The notes beneath the pieces were generated by a model. That model was given only the letters and a program-made list of their open reading frames with translations, was not told the origin of the DNA and searched no databases. A program made the position numbers and the translations under genes. From Adenophora triphylla var. japonica (taxonomy: Eukaryota; Streptophyta; Magnoliopsida; Asterales; Campanulaceae), in NCBI GenBank assembly GCA_022495995.1, contig JAFEMH010002497.1, forward strand, positions 218,501 through 282,500: a stretch of DNA of 64,000 nt. Reading direction: 5' to 3'. Within the stretch, counting starts at the first letter, position 1. Each line of letters starts with the position of its first letter. Below, piece by piece: positions 31,729 to 42,236 of this stretch.

Positions 31729-33877
31729 ATGAAAATGGCCCGGGTAAAACAATGTACTAGGGATACAAAATTTGGGCAATGCAAAAAATCAAAAGGTTTT
31801 TATAAGCGGGAGAGGGTTAACTGGGTTAGGCTAACCATAGTTGAATTAAACACTCTATTAATTGTTGAGGGGGCTGGAACAATAGTACTGGATTCTTTAA
31901 AAATTCAAGAACCCACACACCTTCCTTCTTCCCATATCGCCATGTTAGGATTTTTATACAGGGAGTCTTTTTGTAAATACATTTGTAAAGAAGCAGGATG
32001 CCCTTTGGGATCAGAAAGCACAAGATTAAGTGTTTGTTCAGGGCGAACTGAGAGTGAGGAGAGAGGGGAGCTTGATGATTCAGATGAGGACTACTGGGTT
32101 GAGAATGATGTTAATACTGTCTTTTATAGACATATACAAGCGGGAGGTGGCGAGATGCAGGGTCAAGGATCCAGCAGGGAAAGCAGCTCGCATTCTGTGG
32201 CGCAAGATATGGAAGCGAGGAACATCTCGCAATCTTTCGATTGGACTGAATTTTATACCATGTTTACTATTGACCCCACTTTTTACCATCTCACGCATTA
32301 TCATGGCTCTTTAGATCTCAATGAGATGAGGAAATGTCGGGATGTAGTTATTGCTTATCCTTCTCAGTTTAAATTTGGATTGCGACTTCCTTTGGATCCT
32401 TTTATTAGTCTTTTCCTTAGTGAGTTGTCTGCTTCTGTCATGGACCTCCATCCCAATGCTTTTAGGATCCTTACTTGTTTCATAGCGGTTTATAGAGCAC
32501 ACCTCTATGAGCCAAGCTTGCCCCTCCTTAGGGAATATTTTGACGTGATGAAAGTTAATTCAGCTGATGAACACAGAGTTACTTTTAGCACCAACACAAG
32601 GAATAAACTTTTGACAACGGGGCCCAATAAGGTTCACCATTTATATGATAATCCCATAGCCATCACCTCAAGTCGCAGATGGCATCACCACATTGTTTTG
32701 TCTCCCCTCATTACTCAGTTAGGATCCAAGTCGCCTTTAACCCCAAATGAGTAACAAGCCAAGGTTGATTTTGCTACTAATTTGTCTAGGGCTGGCAATA
32801 AGGCTTTATTCTCTTGGAGATTCATTTTGCAAGATGATGATATATTGCGACAAGTTGGGATCTTGCCTAACTTAGTTGGTTGTGTGGTTCTTATTATTCC
32901 ATTTGTTTATCCTACTTCGTTTGATGGCTGGGTGGTCCATGACAAAGGGGTGTTTGCCTCTAACTATATACCTTTCCAGGGCGATGTGAATGTTTGTGCC
33001 TCCATACACATGCTAGCTGGTGAATACTTTATTTCATAGTCTTTTCCATTTTTCTCGTTTTAACTTGACTCATTTGAAAAAGCTTTCTATTGATATGGTT
33101 TTTATCTCAATTCTCAGATTTTGACAACATGGATCTCGCTTCTCAGAAGGCTGCTCACTTGGCTAAGTTGAGGGCTGAGCGAGATGTTGCTAAAGCTCGT
33201 CAATCTGCTTTGAGTGGTCTCCCTGAAACCACCAACATTCCCATTCCCATTTCAATAGACGGAAAGGATGCTGAAGCCATTGCCTTGGAAAAAGTTGAAT
33301 CTGCCGCTGCTGGGAAGCCGCAAAGGAAGGCCAGAGCTAAGATGAAGAACTCTATTTCAGAGTCTACTAAAGCCGATGGGGAGGAACAAGAAGGTGATAG
33401 TGGGGAGAAGGACGAAACAGTTGAAGTTGATGAAAACGTTAAAGATGAAGTTGAGGAAGATGAAACCGCGGAGAAGGAAGCAACTCAAACTGATTCAACC
33501 AATCTCTCTGAATCCACCAGGCGAGGTGTATTTGATGTCGCCATGACCGAGTCCGCGAGTAAGGAGTCCGCGTATGAGCAGTCTCACAGAAGTGGCGACT
33601 TGCTGTCTAGGGGAGGATAACGAATTCTTTGAAGCTGGTCTGAGCCCCACTCCATCTCGCTATTCGACTTAGCAAAGTCAGGGAAGAGGAAAGGGCAAAG
33701 CTGATGAAGTTGAATCTGCCATGGGCGTTACCAGCTAGTTGGAGCCTGGATTTGTATTTCCAGATGATGTGGAGGGAGTTGAGAAGATAACTGCTGAAAT
33801 AGCAGATGTGCCCAACCTAAAGGGATTTGACCTGTCAATACGTGATCCCGTTAAGAGTTTGTTTGGAGCTGGTGCTC
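31729..33877 (+). pseudogene. 'Putative gypsy type transposon' (PF04195-like) gene, antisense in Gyp-0
   Basis: Exon 31729-33019, intron 33020-33117 (GT-AG, phase 1), then exon from 33118. The family core is YPSQFKFGLRLPLDPFISLF, DLHPNAFRILTCFIAVYRAH and PSLPLLREYFDVMKV. It is followed by a globular part (FSWRFILQDDDILRQ, GWVVHDKGVF) and a Lys/Glu-rich coiled-coil-like C-terminal half. TAA at 32752-32754 interrupts the frame, and another shift or stop is at 33618-33620. Coding similarity in shifted frames continues to KSLFGAGAL near 33877, where an LTR fragment cuts it. The role of the family is unknown; it is typically found within gypsy elements. Its position beside a minus-strand 3' LTR parallels the antisense genes of Tat-A and Tat-B. 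Confidence 0.75.
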
Positions 33878-34149
33878 TTAATGTGATAAAATTACATTAG
33901 GGGGCATTTTGGTAAATTCCCGGTCCATTCTGAGACTTTCAAGAGCTTTTTATAAGTTTCTCACTAAGAAAGGACCTACAGGGAATTAATTGCTTTGGAC
34001 CTTTAAGGAATTATCTCAGAATGTTCCAGAAGCAGCAATTTGGCGCCAGAAACAGTTATGGTCACATTGTGTCACGCGATAACATATGTTGTCACGTGAC
34101 AACTTGTGTCGTCACGCGACAACTTGAACCACGGAAATTGGTTACAGGA
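33878..34149 (+). repeat. LTR fragment in plus orientation (Tat-B relative)
   Basis: This segment is a diverged reverse complement of about 35320-35564 in the Tat-B 3' LTR. For example, TTAATGTGATAAAATTACAT at 33878 matches 35543-35564 inverted. It contains the perfect palindrome GTTGTCACGTGACAAC at 34088-34103 and related dyads. It is cut on the right by the Tat-B LTR. The remainder should lie beyond Tat-B's right end. Confidence 0.7.
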
Positions 34150-34262
34150 CGTTAAATATGCGCTCGCCCACGGAATTTTGGTTTTCCAATGATGAAAAAT
34201 AAAAGGAGTCGCCACGCCATGCTTAAGAGGTGCACTTTGAAAAACCGTTGAAAGAGAACGGG

Positions 34263-34363
34263 CCCTAAACCCTAAACCCTAAACCCTAAACCCTAAACCC
34301 TAAACCCAAAACCCAAAACCCTAAACCCTAAACCCTAAACCCTAAAACCTAAACCCTAAACCC
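34263..34363. repeat. Interstitial telomere-type repeat (CCCTAAA)n in Tat-B LTR
   Basis: About 14 units of CCCTAAA, some changed to CCCAAAA or CCTAAAA, lie in U5, where the Tat-A LTR has unrelated AT-rich sequence. It sits inside the LTR between homologous flanks, so it is not a chromosome end. Confidence 0.95.
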
Positions 34364-34562
34364 GACGAGTCTTTCTAATCAAACATCCAAGTAATCCATA
34401 AGTGTGTGCAATCGTTGATAATGAACAAGTGTAGTAAACATGAATTTATTGATTTGGAAAGAGACTTACAACTTGTGAACCAATTATTCAGGGAGGCCAC
34501 ATCCCCAATACAACAAATCAGAACAGATTACAAAAGGAAAGGGTTCCTGCAAATGGACGTAG

Positions 34563-34645
34563 TGTGTCGCGTGACACAGGACGTGCCTAGTCAGATGTGT
34601 CGCATGACACATGATCTAACCAGTCACCATGTGTCGCGTGACACA
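34563..34645. repeat. Three TGTGTCGCRTGACACA dyads in Tat-B LTR (downstream of TATA)
   Basis: Copies at 34563-34578, 34596-34611 and 34630-34645, with 6-bp arms TGTGTC/GACACA. Related copies upstream of the TATA box are at 35291-35306 and 35332-35347. Confidence 0.9.
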
Positions 34646-35261
34646 CAATGCCCATCTGTAGGAACTTACAAGTTTGAACACAATAGCAACAATAACCAAC
34701 ACAGATCCAATTGATCAATTAGATTAGCTTCGAAATGTAGAATTAACAACAATTCAACCACGGGAGTGTGGATATGGAGAGATCCACACTCCCTTGGGAT
34801 CTAAACAACAATTTTAATAAATATTCAACAATAAACACCCAATTATTCAGATCAACCAAGTTAAACAGAGAGATTGAGCTTGGGATTCAATAATCTAGAC
34901 AGATAGAGTCTGATTATTGAATCCAATGGAAGTAAAACAATGGAATTATCCAATTATCAAGGTAGGAGAGAGAGAGAGGGAGAAGGGGGTTGAGAGTGTT
35001 ACCCTTGTTGATTCCACAAATTCTGTATCAAGTTAGATACAAAACCCTTCAACAACAACTTCTGGTCCTGGAAAGCTTGGGAGTATCAGTAGAAGGTGGA
35101 TCTAAGAGGTGATGGAGGAAGTGGGTTGAATTGGAGGGAATTGGAGGTAGGTTAGGGGTAGGAGAGAGAGAGGTATGTGTTTAGTGTGTGTGTTACGTTG
35201 CAATTTCTGCAGAGTAACAGTATGTGAAATTCTGGATCCATTTCTAAGAGGGAAAGGGTCT

Positions 35262-35347
35262 TATTTATAGGCTGCAGTTAGTGGTCACCTTGTGTCGCAC
35301 GACTTTCTGTAACCGTTTTCCAAGCCTCGACTTGTTGCGTGACACAA
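35262..35347 (-). promoter_or_regulatory. Tat-B LTR TATA box with two upstream dyads
   Basis: TATAAATA (minus strand) lies at 35262-35269. TGTGTCGCACGAC (35291-35303) and TTGTTGCGTGACACAA (35332-35347) lie 22 and 63 bp upstream. This is the same layout as in the Tat-A and copia LTRs. Confidence 0.65.
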
Positions 35348-35607
35348 GGTGTCACAACCGCTTTTGGCGTCAAAACCAGTTTCTGGAACATTCAGGGAAA
35401 ATACCCAAAAGGTCCAAAAAGGTTTTATTCCCTGGGGGTGCTTTAGCATGAGCAAAGTACCATAAGGTACTTCCTTCGCGGGAAACTTATGAAATGTTTC
35501 CGGAAGTCTCGGGATAGGCAGGGAATTTACCAAAATGCCCCTTAATGTAATTTTATCACATTAAAATGCACCTAAAAGGGTCTCGAATTGGATTGGCGTA
35601 CTTACAG

Positions 35608-35628
35608 AGCCCCTCGGCAACGTCACTT
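35608..35628 (-). other. Tat-B polypurine tract
   Basis: The minus strand reads GTTGCCGAGGGGCTC, abutting the 3' LTR. It matches the tracts of the other Tat elements. Confidence 0.8.
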
Positions 35629-35727
35629 TTGGAAAAAGTGAGGTTGTCGATAAAATAAGACCCAATCCCAATGAGCGGCAAGGGATAAGGCGGAGAACTG
35701 GACGGTGATCTGGGGAGATCGGATGGC

Positions 35728-35790
35728 TGGACCTTTTGAGAAAGGATTCCTACGTATCCCTAAAAGGGAATCAAGCCAAATCGTAGTTCG
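35728..35790 (-). other. Conserved 3' module, LTR-proximal (Tat-B)
   Basis: The sense strand contains GAACTACGATTTGGCTTGAT and GGATACGTAGGAATCC, as in Tat-A (2741, 3218) and Tat-C (60159). Confidence 0.8.
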
Positions 35791-35859
35791 AAAACGAGAC
35801 TGAAAAGAAGCAAGAAAGGGGTAGAGATGTGCCTTCATACCTTTGCTGTGCTTACCTGT

Positions 35860-36350
35860 AGCTGCCTGAGGGGCTGGTGCTTCTGCGGGTGGCGAGTAGC
35901 TGCCGGAGGGTCTCATGCTACTGCCATTGGTGTAAGGTTGTAGCTGCCGGAGGGACTCATGTTGCAACTGGTTGTGGTCTTCGTGGATGCCGGAGGGACT
36001 CATACCACTGGGTGTAGGGTTGTAGCTATCGGAGGGACTCATTCTACTGTTGATAGTCTTCGTGGATGCCGGAGGGACTCATACCACTGGGTGTTGATGC
36101 AGGGTAGCTGTCGGAGGGACTCATGCTACTGCTGCTGGTCTTCGTGGATGCCGGAGGGACTCATACTACTGGGTGTTGGGTTGTAGCTGCCGGAGGGACT
36201 CATGCTACTGTTGATAGTCTCTGTGGATGCCAGAGGGACTCATACCACTGGGTGTTGATGCAGGGTAGCTGCCAGGTGACTCACGCTACTGCTGCTATTG
36301 GGGATAAGTGTAGCTGTCGGGGGACTCACGCTATTGTCGTTGGTGGCTTG
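35860..36350. repeat. Tat-B 3' tandem repeats
   Basis: Irregular repeats of GCCGGAGGGACTCAT followed by ACCACTGGGTGTTG or GCTACTGTTGATAG, with an alternating order of about 70-120 bp. These are the counterpart of the Tat-A and Tat-C 3' arrays, with unrelated unit sequence. Confidence 0.85.
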
Positions 36351-37108
36351 CTGGTGCTTTGCCGAGTGTAGGACGGTCTTTGCTGACGGTTGGCTTTTGG
36401 GGTCTTGAGCTTTGCTTGGTAGGACAGGGTTTTTGCTTGCTAGGGAGCGGGCTCTTGCTGGTGCTTTGGCGGTGAGGCCACTGATCTTGGTGCGCATTGC
36501 TGGGGAGACTAAAATAGATATAGATTTTTTTGTCTCGGTTTTGGCTGAGGGCTAGTCTTCGAGGGTTGATGAGGCTCAGTTGATCATTGTACCTATGGGG
36601 GAAACAACACTCCAAGCACTACATCTAATTATGCTACTCTGTTAGCAAGGATTAAACTATGTTAGCTTGTTTGCACGAGTCTGTCTGTTCTGGGAAAGAG
36701 ATTCAATCGTTGTATTAAAAGGTTGATTTTTTCGGGTTTGTACATGAGATGGTGGAGTTGTGTCGGGTGAGTGTGTATAGTGGTACTTATGGTGGGGGAC
36801 CCTCTCCCGTGCATTTACATGTGAATGTATGGATGGGAGGTGTATTGCAGCGATGATGTGTCGGAGAGTGCTCTTGGGGTGGACTTGCAGGAACTCCGGG
36901 ATGTCTGATGCTAACCGGGTGTGTCGCCCGACATGCTGTGTCTGCTAGACAGGTTGTGTCGCACGACGGGACGAAGCTCGTAATAGGTCCCTTTTAAAAT
37001 CAGCTCAGGCTTCATTTGTAGACACTGCCCTTTCAGTAGGAGGAACTCAGCAGCCCCAGCTTGACAGACAAGCAATTTTTATGGCCAAAGTTGGAACTTT
37101 CAACAGCA
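36351..37108 (+). promoter_or_regulatory. Region upstream of Tat-B antisense DUF7745-like gene, with LTR-type dyads
   Basis: No gene is seen from 36351 to 36900. Three dyads of the LTR type follow: TGTGTCGCCCGACATG (36920-36935), TGTGTCTGCTAGACAG (36937-36952) and TGTGTCGCACGACGGG (36955-36970). They lie 139-189 bp before the ATG at 37109. The third shares TGTGTCGCACGAC with the LTR copy at 35291. Confidence 0.65.
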
Positions 37109-38678
37109 ATGGAGCATTACAACAAAGAAGTGGCTTCTCGGGAGTATCAATTTCGTCAAGATTTCCTCAAAATTTCACATTATCACCGGAGACATCATAG
37201 GGGGCTCATTGATGGGAGGTACAGTATGCCGTGTCTTTGGTCGTTGAAAGATTGGAGGATCGACTGGGAGTTGATCCGGGCTGCATCCTGCTTTTGGGAT
37301 TCGGAGCGACATGTTTTCACTTTGTCATATAATGATCTGACGTCGACCATGGAGGATTTCAGAGCATTGACTGGCCTGAGTGGGTCGATTATTGTAGCAT
37401 TCCCATGGGACAGACGGTCGATTGTGGAGCAGTTATCAGACTTCCTGCGCTTGCCAGCGGATCAGGTGCCATCTATGATTCTGGGTAGTGGGTTCATAGA
37501 CTTGACTCGGATGGCTAGATTGCGCTTATCCAGTCCTGAGCTGTTCGATCTTTCCACGTCTCTGGACATGTTTATACTGTTTAGCTTGTCGACTCATTAT
37601 TTCTGTGGGTACATCGGAGTCTGTCCGGGCACATTGCTGGAGGTTGTCAAGCAACTCAGGGGCGACCGAGGTGTTGACCTTCGTCAAATCTGTTCTGGGC
37701 TGGGGGAGATGGACATTGTACCCTTGCTACTGGCTGAGACTTATCACGGCCTTGATAGGCTAGCCGGGGGATCAGGCTTTATGGGTGCGGGCAGCCCCAG
37801 TTTACTGTCTTTGTGGCTTTCTGAGAGGCTACGCTTGATCATGCCACTTCCAGCGGGTCAAACTGCTATGCCTTGGGTGACGGGGCAATGCAGAGTGCTG
37901 AGGAATGTGGCCGCTGACAGCTGGCAGAGGAGATTGACGCGGTAGAGGACAGCTAATCTGAACTTTTGGATTCCCAAGTGGAGATTACACACCATGAGGG
38001 ACATTCAGGATGGGTCAGTGGTGGTCCGGCTGCCAGGCTTGCACGTATCTTCCTTCTGTATCCCATCACTGCTGAGTAGGCAGTATAGGTATCCTCAGTA
38101 GATTTTCCGGGCTTTGAGGGAGAGGCTGACGACTGATGCTGTCCCGATGGCTATGACCGAGCCCGAGACTATGCAGTTTTTCAGCAGCCTTTCTGGACGG
38201 TTTCTTTCCCACTCGTACACTTCTTCGGCAGTCTAGAGGGATTACATTCTTGACCACGGAGTACTTGATCTGGTATGAGGAGCAGCAGGGTCCTGTGCAG
38301 TTGGCAATAGAGGCTCGCCGTCGGGATTACTTGGGAGCAGACTACCCGACCAGCCGGTCTTTTAGAGATACAGAGGCCCAGGGGAACCCAGATAATGTTA
38401 CCGGCGATGTTGCTGAGGACTATCGGAGGCAAGAGATCCGGAGAGCTGCTCTGAGGGATGATCCAGAAGTGGTAGCTCGCAGAGAGGCCTCGAGGCAAGA
38501 GAGGAATGCTAGGGCTGCTTTGAGGGAGACTGGTCTGATCGAGCCACCGACACGCATTATAACTGAGTTGGGACGGGCTCAAACCAACTTATTTGACATT
38601 CCTAGGCCAAGGACCTCTCGGGGACCGAGAAAAAGGAAGAACAGAGATGCGAGTTTGGGAGCGGGAATGAGCTTCTAG
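37109..38678 (+). pseudogene. DUF7745-like protein gene, antisense in Tat-B
   Basis: ATG 37109 opens MEHYNKEVASREYQF. Conserved blocks are WSLKDWRIDWELIRAASCFW, RHVFTLSYNDLTSTMEDFRA, MDIVPLLLAETYHGLDRL and GSPSLLSLWLSERLRL, then VRLPGLHVSSF, and in a shifted frame LTTEYLIWYEEQ and a basic C-terminal tail (RTSRGPRKRKNRD). It is colinear with the Tat-A gene at 7990-9511. TAG at 37943-37945, TAG near 38099 and a frameshift before 38250 break it. The shared position shows the gene was in the common ancestor of Tat-A and Tat-B. Function unknown. Confidence 0.75.
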
Positions 38679-38970
38679 ACACTTTTCTGAGAGATAGGAG
38701 ACTCTTCTTTTTTTTTTTGTACTTTGAGGGAGAGATTTATTTGTATGTAACTTGAGTATCCCTTGATTACTTTAATGCAGACGAAATAGATGTTGAAAAT
38801 TTATTGCCTTTTTGTTCGCAGCAAGTCATTTGAGTCAAAAGCAGGCCGTGCTTGAACTCATCAACAAGAATATTAACTTAAAACGAACCTTTGAAAAGCC
38901 TTGGAACTGTAATCAAAACACATTTTGGCAAGAGATGAGATTTTGCAGCATTTTAGACCGAACCACAAGT
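38679..38970. other. Non-coding spacer between DUF7745-like gene and pol end (Tat-B)
   Basis: No gene. CCGTGCTTGAACTCATCAA near 38847 matches Tat-A 9601-9619. Confidence 0.65.
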
Positions 38971-39030
38971 GGTTGCCTACGTTCCCCTTTTGTAAAGAGA
39001 ACTAAGGGGCTCAGGTCTCCGTAGTTTGAC
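38971..39030 (-). other. Conserved 3' module, pol-proximal (Tat-B)
   Basis: The sense strand contains CTACGGAGACCTGAGCCCC, then an AGTTCTC/GGGGAAC part and CGTAGGCAACC. It is equivalent to Tat-A 10451-10500. Confidence 0.8.
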
Positions 39031-39259
39031 TCAATCAACTTTTGTGTTTAAGAAAGGGGAGACAGAAGGGGGACATGGTGCAACCCTGTTTTTTACCTAG
39101 GCCGCCCATTTTTAGGGTTTTCGACCTAGCTGGGTATATTCTTTTAGCACCGGGCGCGTCCCTTATTTTTGCATGGACTGCCTTTTGGGAGGTTTTCAGT
39201 CTCATCTGGGACAATTTTATCGCTCCTTTATTTTCATCTCTTTTTTTTTATACAGAGAG

Positions 39260-40103
39260 GGGGAAAAGACTCGATCAGACATAATACCGCCGCAACTTGT
39301 CTCCGTTGATGGGGACAATTCAATCTCATTTACTTCATTCTCGAGCAATACCCTGAGGGATGGAAGTTCTATCTCGATGGGCATGACGGCCTCCATTCCA
39401 TAGGTCAAGGCGTATGGGGTTGCACCGATAGCAGTCCAAATTGAAGTGCGGTAGCCCCACAATGCTAAATGCAGTTTCTCCGGCCAGTCCCTTCCTCGTT
39501 CGGCCATCTTCTTTATGATTCTCTCGAGGTTCTTATTGGCAGCCTCAACAACACCATTCGTCTGGGGTCTATATGGTGAAGACTTGTGGCATTTGACCCT
39601 GTATTCAGTAAGCAGACGTCAGTTTCTCCCTCAATGTGGGTTCCATTGTCAGAAATGATCTCATTCGGGATTCCGTAGCGGCAAAAGATTTGCTCCTTTA
39701 TGAAGCGAGCTACCTTCTTGGCTGTGAGCACTTTGTAGGACGCGGCTTCCACCCACTTTGTGAAGTAATCTACCGCGACCAAAACAAATGAGTGTCCATT
39801 GCTCCCAAGTGGAGTTATCTTCCCAATGACATCGATTCCCCATGTTGCAAAGGGCCAAGGAGTTGTCATACAGTAAAAATCATGAGGAGGGATGTGCTTT
39901 AGGTTGGAGAACCGCTGGCACTTATCACAGGTCCGTACAAACTGAATACAATCAATCTCCATAGTAATCCAAAAGTAGCCCAGCCTGATAATGCTATGCA
40001 TAAGGGATCGATCGTTCATATGAGGTCCGCAGGTGCCGTTGTGAACATCTTCCATTACACTCTGAGCTTTTTCTTTGCTGATACAGAGCAGGAGAGGGCA
40101 ACC
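39260..40103 (-). pseudogene. Tat-B integrase
   Basis: Zinc finger from EDVHNGTCGPHMN to CDKCQRF. Catalytic D in WGIDVIGKI and D in IISDNGTHIEG; the E in NGVVEAANK is in a different frame because of a deletion near 39615-39620. The frame then reads ERGRDWPEKLHLALWGYRT and PSLRVLLENEVNEIE. From there it jumps to PINGDKLRRYYV, the very C-terminus of the family, so about 90 residues are deleted. A TAA replaces the Tyr codon after WKKR at about 40104. Normally this enzyme joins element DNA to the genome. Confidence 0.88.
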
Positions 40104-40739
40104 TTACCTTTTCTTCCATAACTCATTACCAAGTATGACGTACTGTGCTGAGAGCCTTTTTAGAGCTTCCAAACTCTTGGCCCGAACACCTTTTAAGTCT
40201 TCTTCTTCATCTATGAGGAAGGATGCTTCACCATGCTTAAGATACTGGAAGATCTGGTTGTACCATGGCTCATCGACGGTTTCGATCTCTATTTCACAAC
40301 AATACGCAAGATTTTCTCGCCTCCCGACCATGAATGGTTTGATTGATTTTCCTTCTGGGATTTCCACCAAGGAGGCCAGAGTAGCTAGTGCGTCAGTGAA
40401 TCTGTTCTTTTCTCGTGGCAGGAACTGGAATGACACTTCCTGAAACTGGCCGACGAGTTCTGCAATGTAAGCATGATACCTCTGGAGATGCGAATCTGTA
40501 GTTTTCCATCTGTTGGCGGCTTGGTTGATTATCAATTGGGAATCACCGAACACTTCCAACTCATCCACATGTCGCTCAAGGCCAGCTTCAAGATCGGCTA
40601 TGCAAGCTTCGTATTCGGCTGCATTATTAGTAACCGAGAAGTTTAGCTTGATAGCTATGGGGGTATGAATGTCATTCGGGTCTACTAGTACCATCCCGAT
40701 GCCGTTACCTCTTTTGTTCGCTGCACCGTCAAAGAATAG
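40104..40739 (-). pseudogene. Tat-B second (archaeal-type) RNase H
   Basis: After a TAG at 40740-40742 the frame reads LFFDGAANKRGNGIGMVLVD, NNAAEYEACIADLEAGLE, VFGDSQLIINQ and PREKNRFTDALATLAS. The D...E...D...D pattern is that of an RNase HI fold. Tat-lineage elements are known to carry this extra RNase H after the usual one. The C-terminal stretch FQYLKHGEASF leads into the integrase. Confidence 0.85.
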
Positions 40740-42236
40740 CTACCATCGGTTGCCATTTTCTACAACAAAAATCCCTTCATCTGGAAATTGGAGATCTGGT
40801 CCTCGGACTTCTGTGCTGGGGGAGTCAGCCAACTGATTTGCCAGAGCCTGTCCCTTGATTGATTTTCGGATCACATATTTAATATCAAATTCAGCTAGGA
40901 AGAAGGTCCATTTTGCCAATTTGGTGGAAATGTTGCCTCTGTCACCCTGAAACAAGTACTTAATCGGGTCCATTTTGGAGACCAGATGTACTGTGTGGGA
41001 CAGCATGTAGTGCTTTAACTTTCCGACCACCCAAACCAGAGCTGCGCATGTCTTCTCTAGGGAAGAGTAATTCAACTCGCTACCTTGGAACTTTCGACTA
41101 ACAAAGTATATGGCATTCTCGACCTTGGAATCCTTCTTTAGTATGGCCTCGATAGTTGTATCTGTGACCGTCAGGTATAGAAGTAAAGGCTTGCTTCCAT
41201 GAGGTGGGCAAAGAATGGGAGGATTAATGAGATAAGCTTTGATTCTCTCGAAAGCTAGCTGGCATTCCTCGTTCCAAATCACTTCCTGATTCTTCTTCAA
41301 TAGCTTAAAGATTGGCTCACACATGGAGGTCAGCTGGTTGACAAATCGGCTGATGTACTGTAGGCGGCCCATGAAACCCTTTACCTCGGAGACAGTTATG
41401 GGTGGCTTCATCTCAATAATTGCCTTGACTTTTCTGGGATCTACTTCGATGCCGCGTTCTGTAACCATGTACCCCAAGACATTACCACGAATAACTCCTA
41501 AGGTGCACTTGGATGGATTTAGTCTCATGGAGTGCTCCCGAAGTCTGTTGAAGAACTTCCTTAAATCAGTGAAATGCTGTCCATCTGACCCTTTCGAGTG
41601 AATAATCATATCATCAACGTACACTTCAATCTACTTGTGGATCATGTCGTGGAACAGGGTAGTGACGGCCCTCTGGTAGGTAGCCCCAGCATTCTTTAGC
41701 CCAAATGGCATCACAGTGTAACAATAAGTGCCCCAAGGAGTGGTAAATGCTGTCTTGTCCTGATCTTCCTCGGCCATTTTAATCTGGTTATAACCCGCAA
41801 AGCCATCAACGAAGGACTTGACTTCATAGTTTGCAGTCGCATCCACCAGCATGCCAATGTTCGGCAAGGGGAAGTCATCTTTAGGACTAGCCTTGTTGAT
41901 ATCCCGGAAGTCTACACAAACCCGAACCTTTCCATTTGATTTTGTGACCGTTATGATGTTTGCCAGCCAAGTCAGGTATTTGATCACTTTGATAAAGCCC
42001 ACCCGTAGGAGTTTCTCAATCTCTTCTTTGACTTGTAAGGACCACTCGGGCTTGATCCGCCTCAGTTTCTGCTTGATCGGCTTGATCTTTGGATCCAGGG
42101 GTATCCGGTGCTCCACGATAGATGCATCCAATCCGGGCATGTCTTTGTAGGACCAGGCAAAGACGTCTACAAATTCTTTAAGCAACTCGATCAGGGCAAC
42201 CCATTCATCTCCAGAGAAGAAGCTACCAATTTGCAT
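40740..42236 (-). pseudogene. Tat-B reverse transcriptase and first RNase H
   Basis: RT motifs: VRVCVDFRDINKASPKDDFP, DGFAGYNQIKMAEED, MPFGLKNAGATYQ, and YVDDMIIHSKG with the catalytic YVDD. The connection and gypsy RNase H follow: YISRFVNQLTSMCEPIFKLL, FVSRKFQGSELNYSSLEKTC, LKHYMLSHTVHLVSKMDPI. A TAG at 41631-41633 falls just before IEVYVDD, and a TAG at 40740-40742 falls between the two RNase H domains. Both are in frame with no shift. The enzyme would copy element RNA into DNA. This is the module missing from Tat-A. Confidence 0.92.

Larger units (their letters stand above)
34150..35607 (-). repeat. Tat-B 3' LTR
   Basis: The inner end GGCGTACTTACA abuts the polypurine tract at 35608. In sense it begins TGTAAGTAC, as in Tat-A and Tat-C. 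The outer end is less sure. GAGTCGCCACGCC (about 34206) matches the U5 part of the Tat-A LTR, and CGTTAAATATGCGC at 34150 may be a decayed TG start (34159 is an alternative). TATA box (TATTTATA, minus) at 35262-35269. Confidence 0.75.

Noticed and set aside
34263..34363. Chromosome end or telomere
   Set aside because: Only about 14 units with variants, flanked on both sides by LTR sequence homologous to Tat-A.
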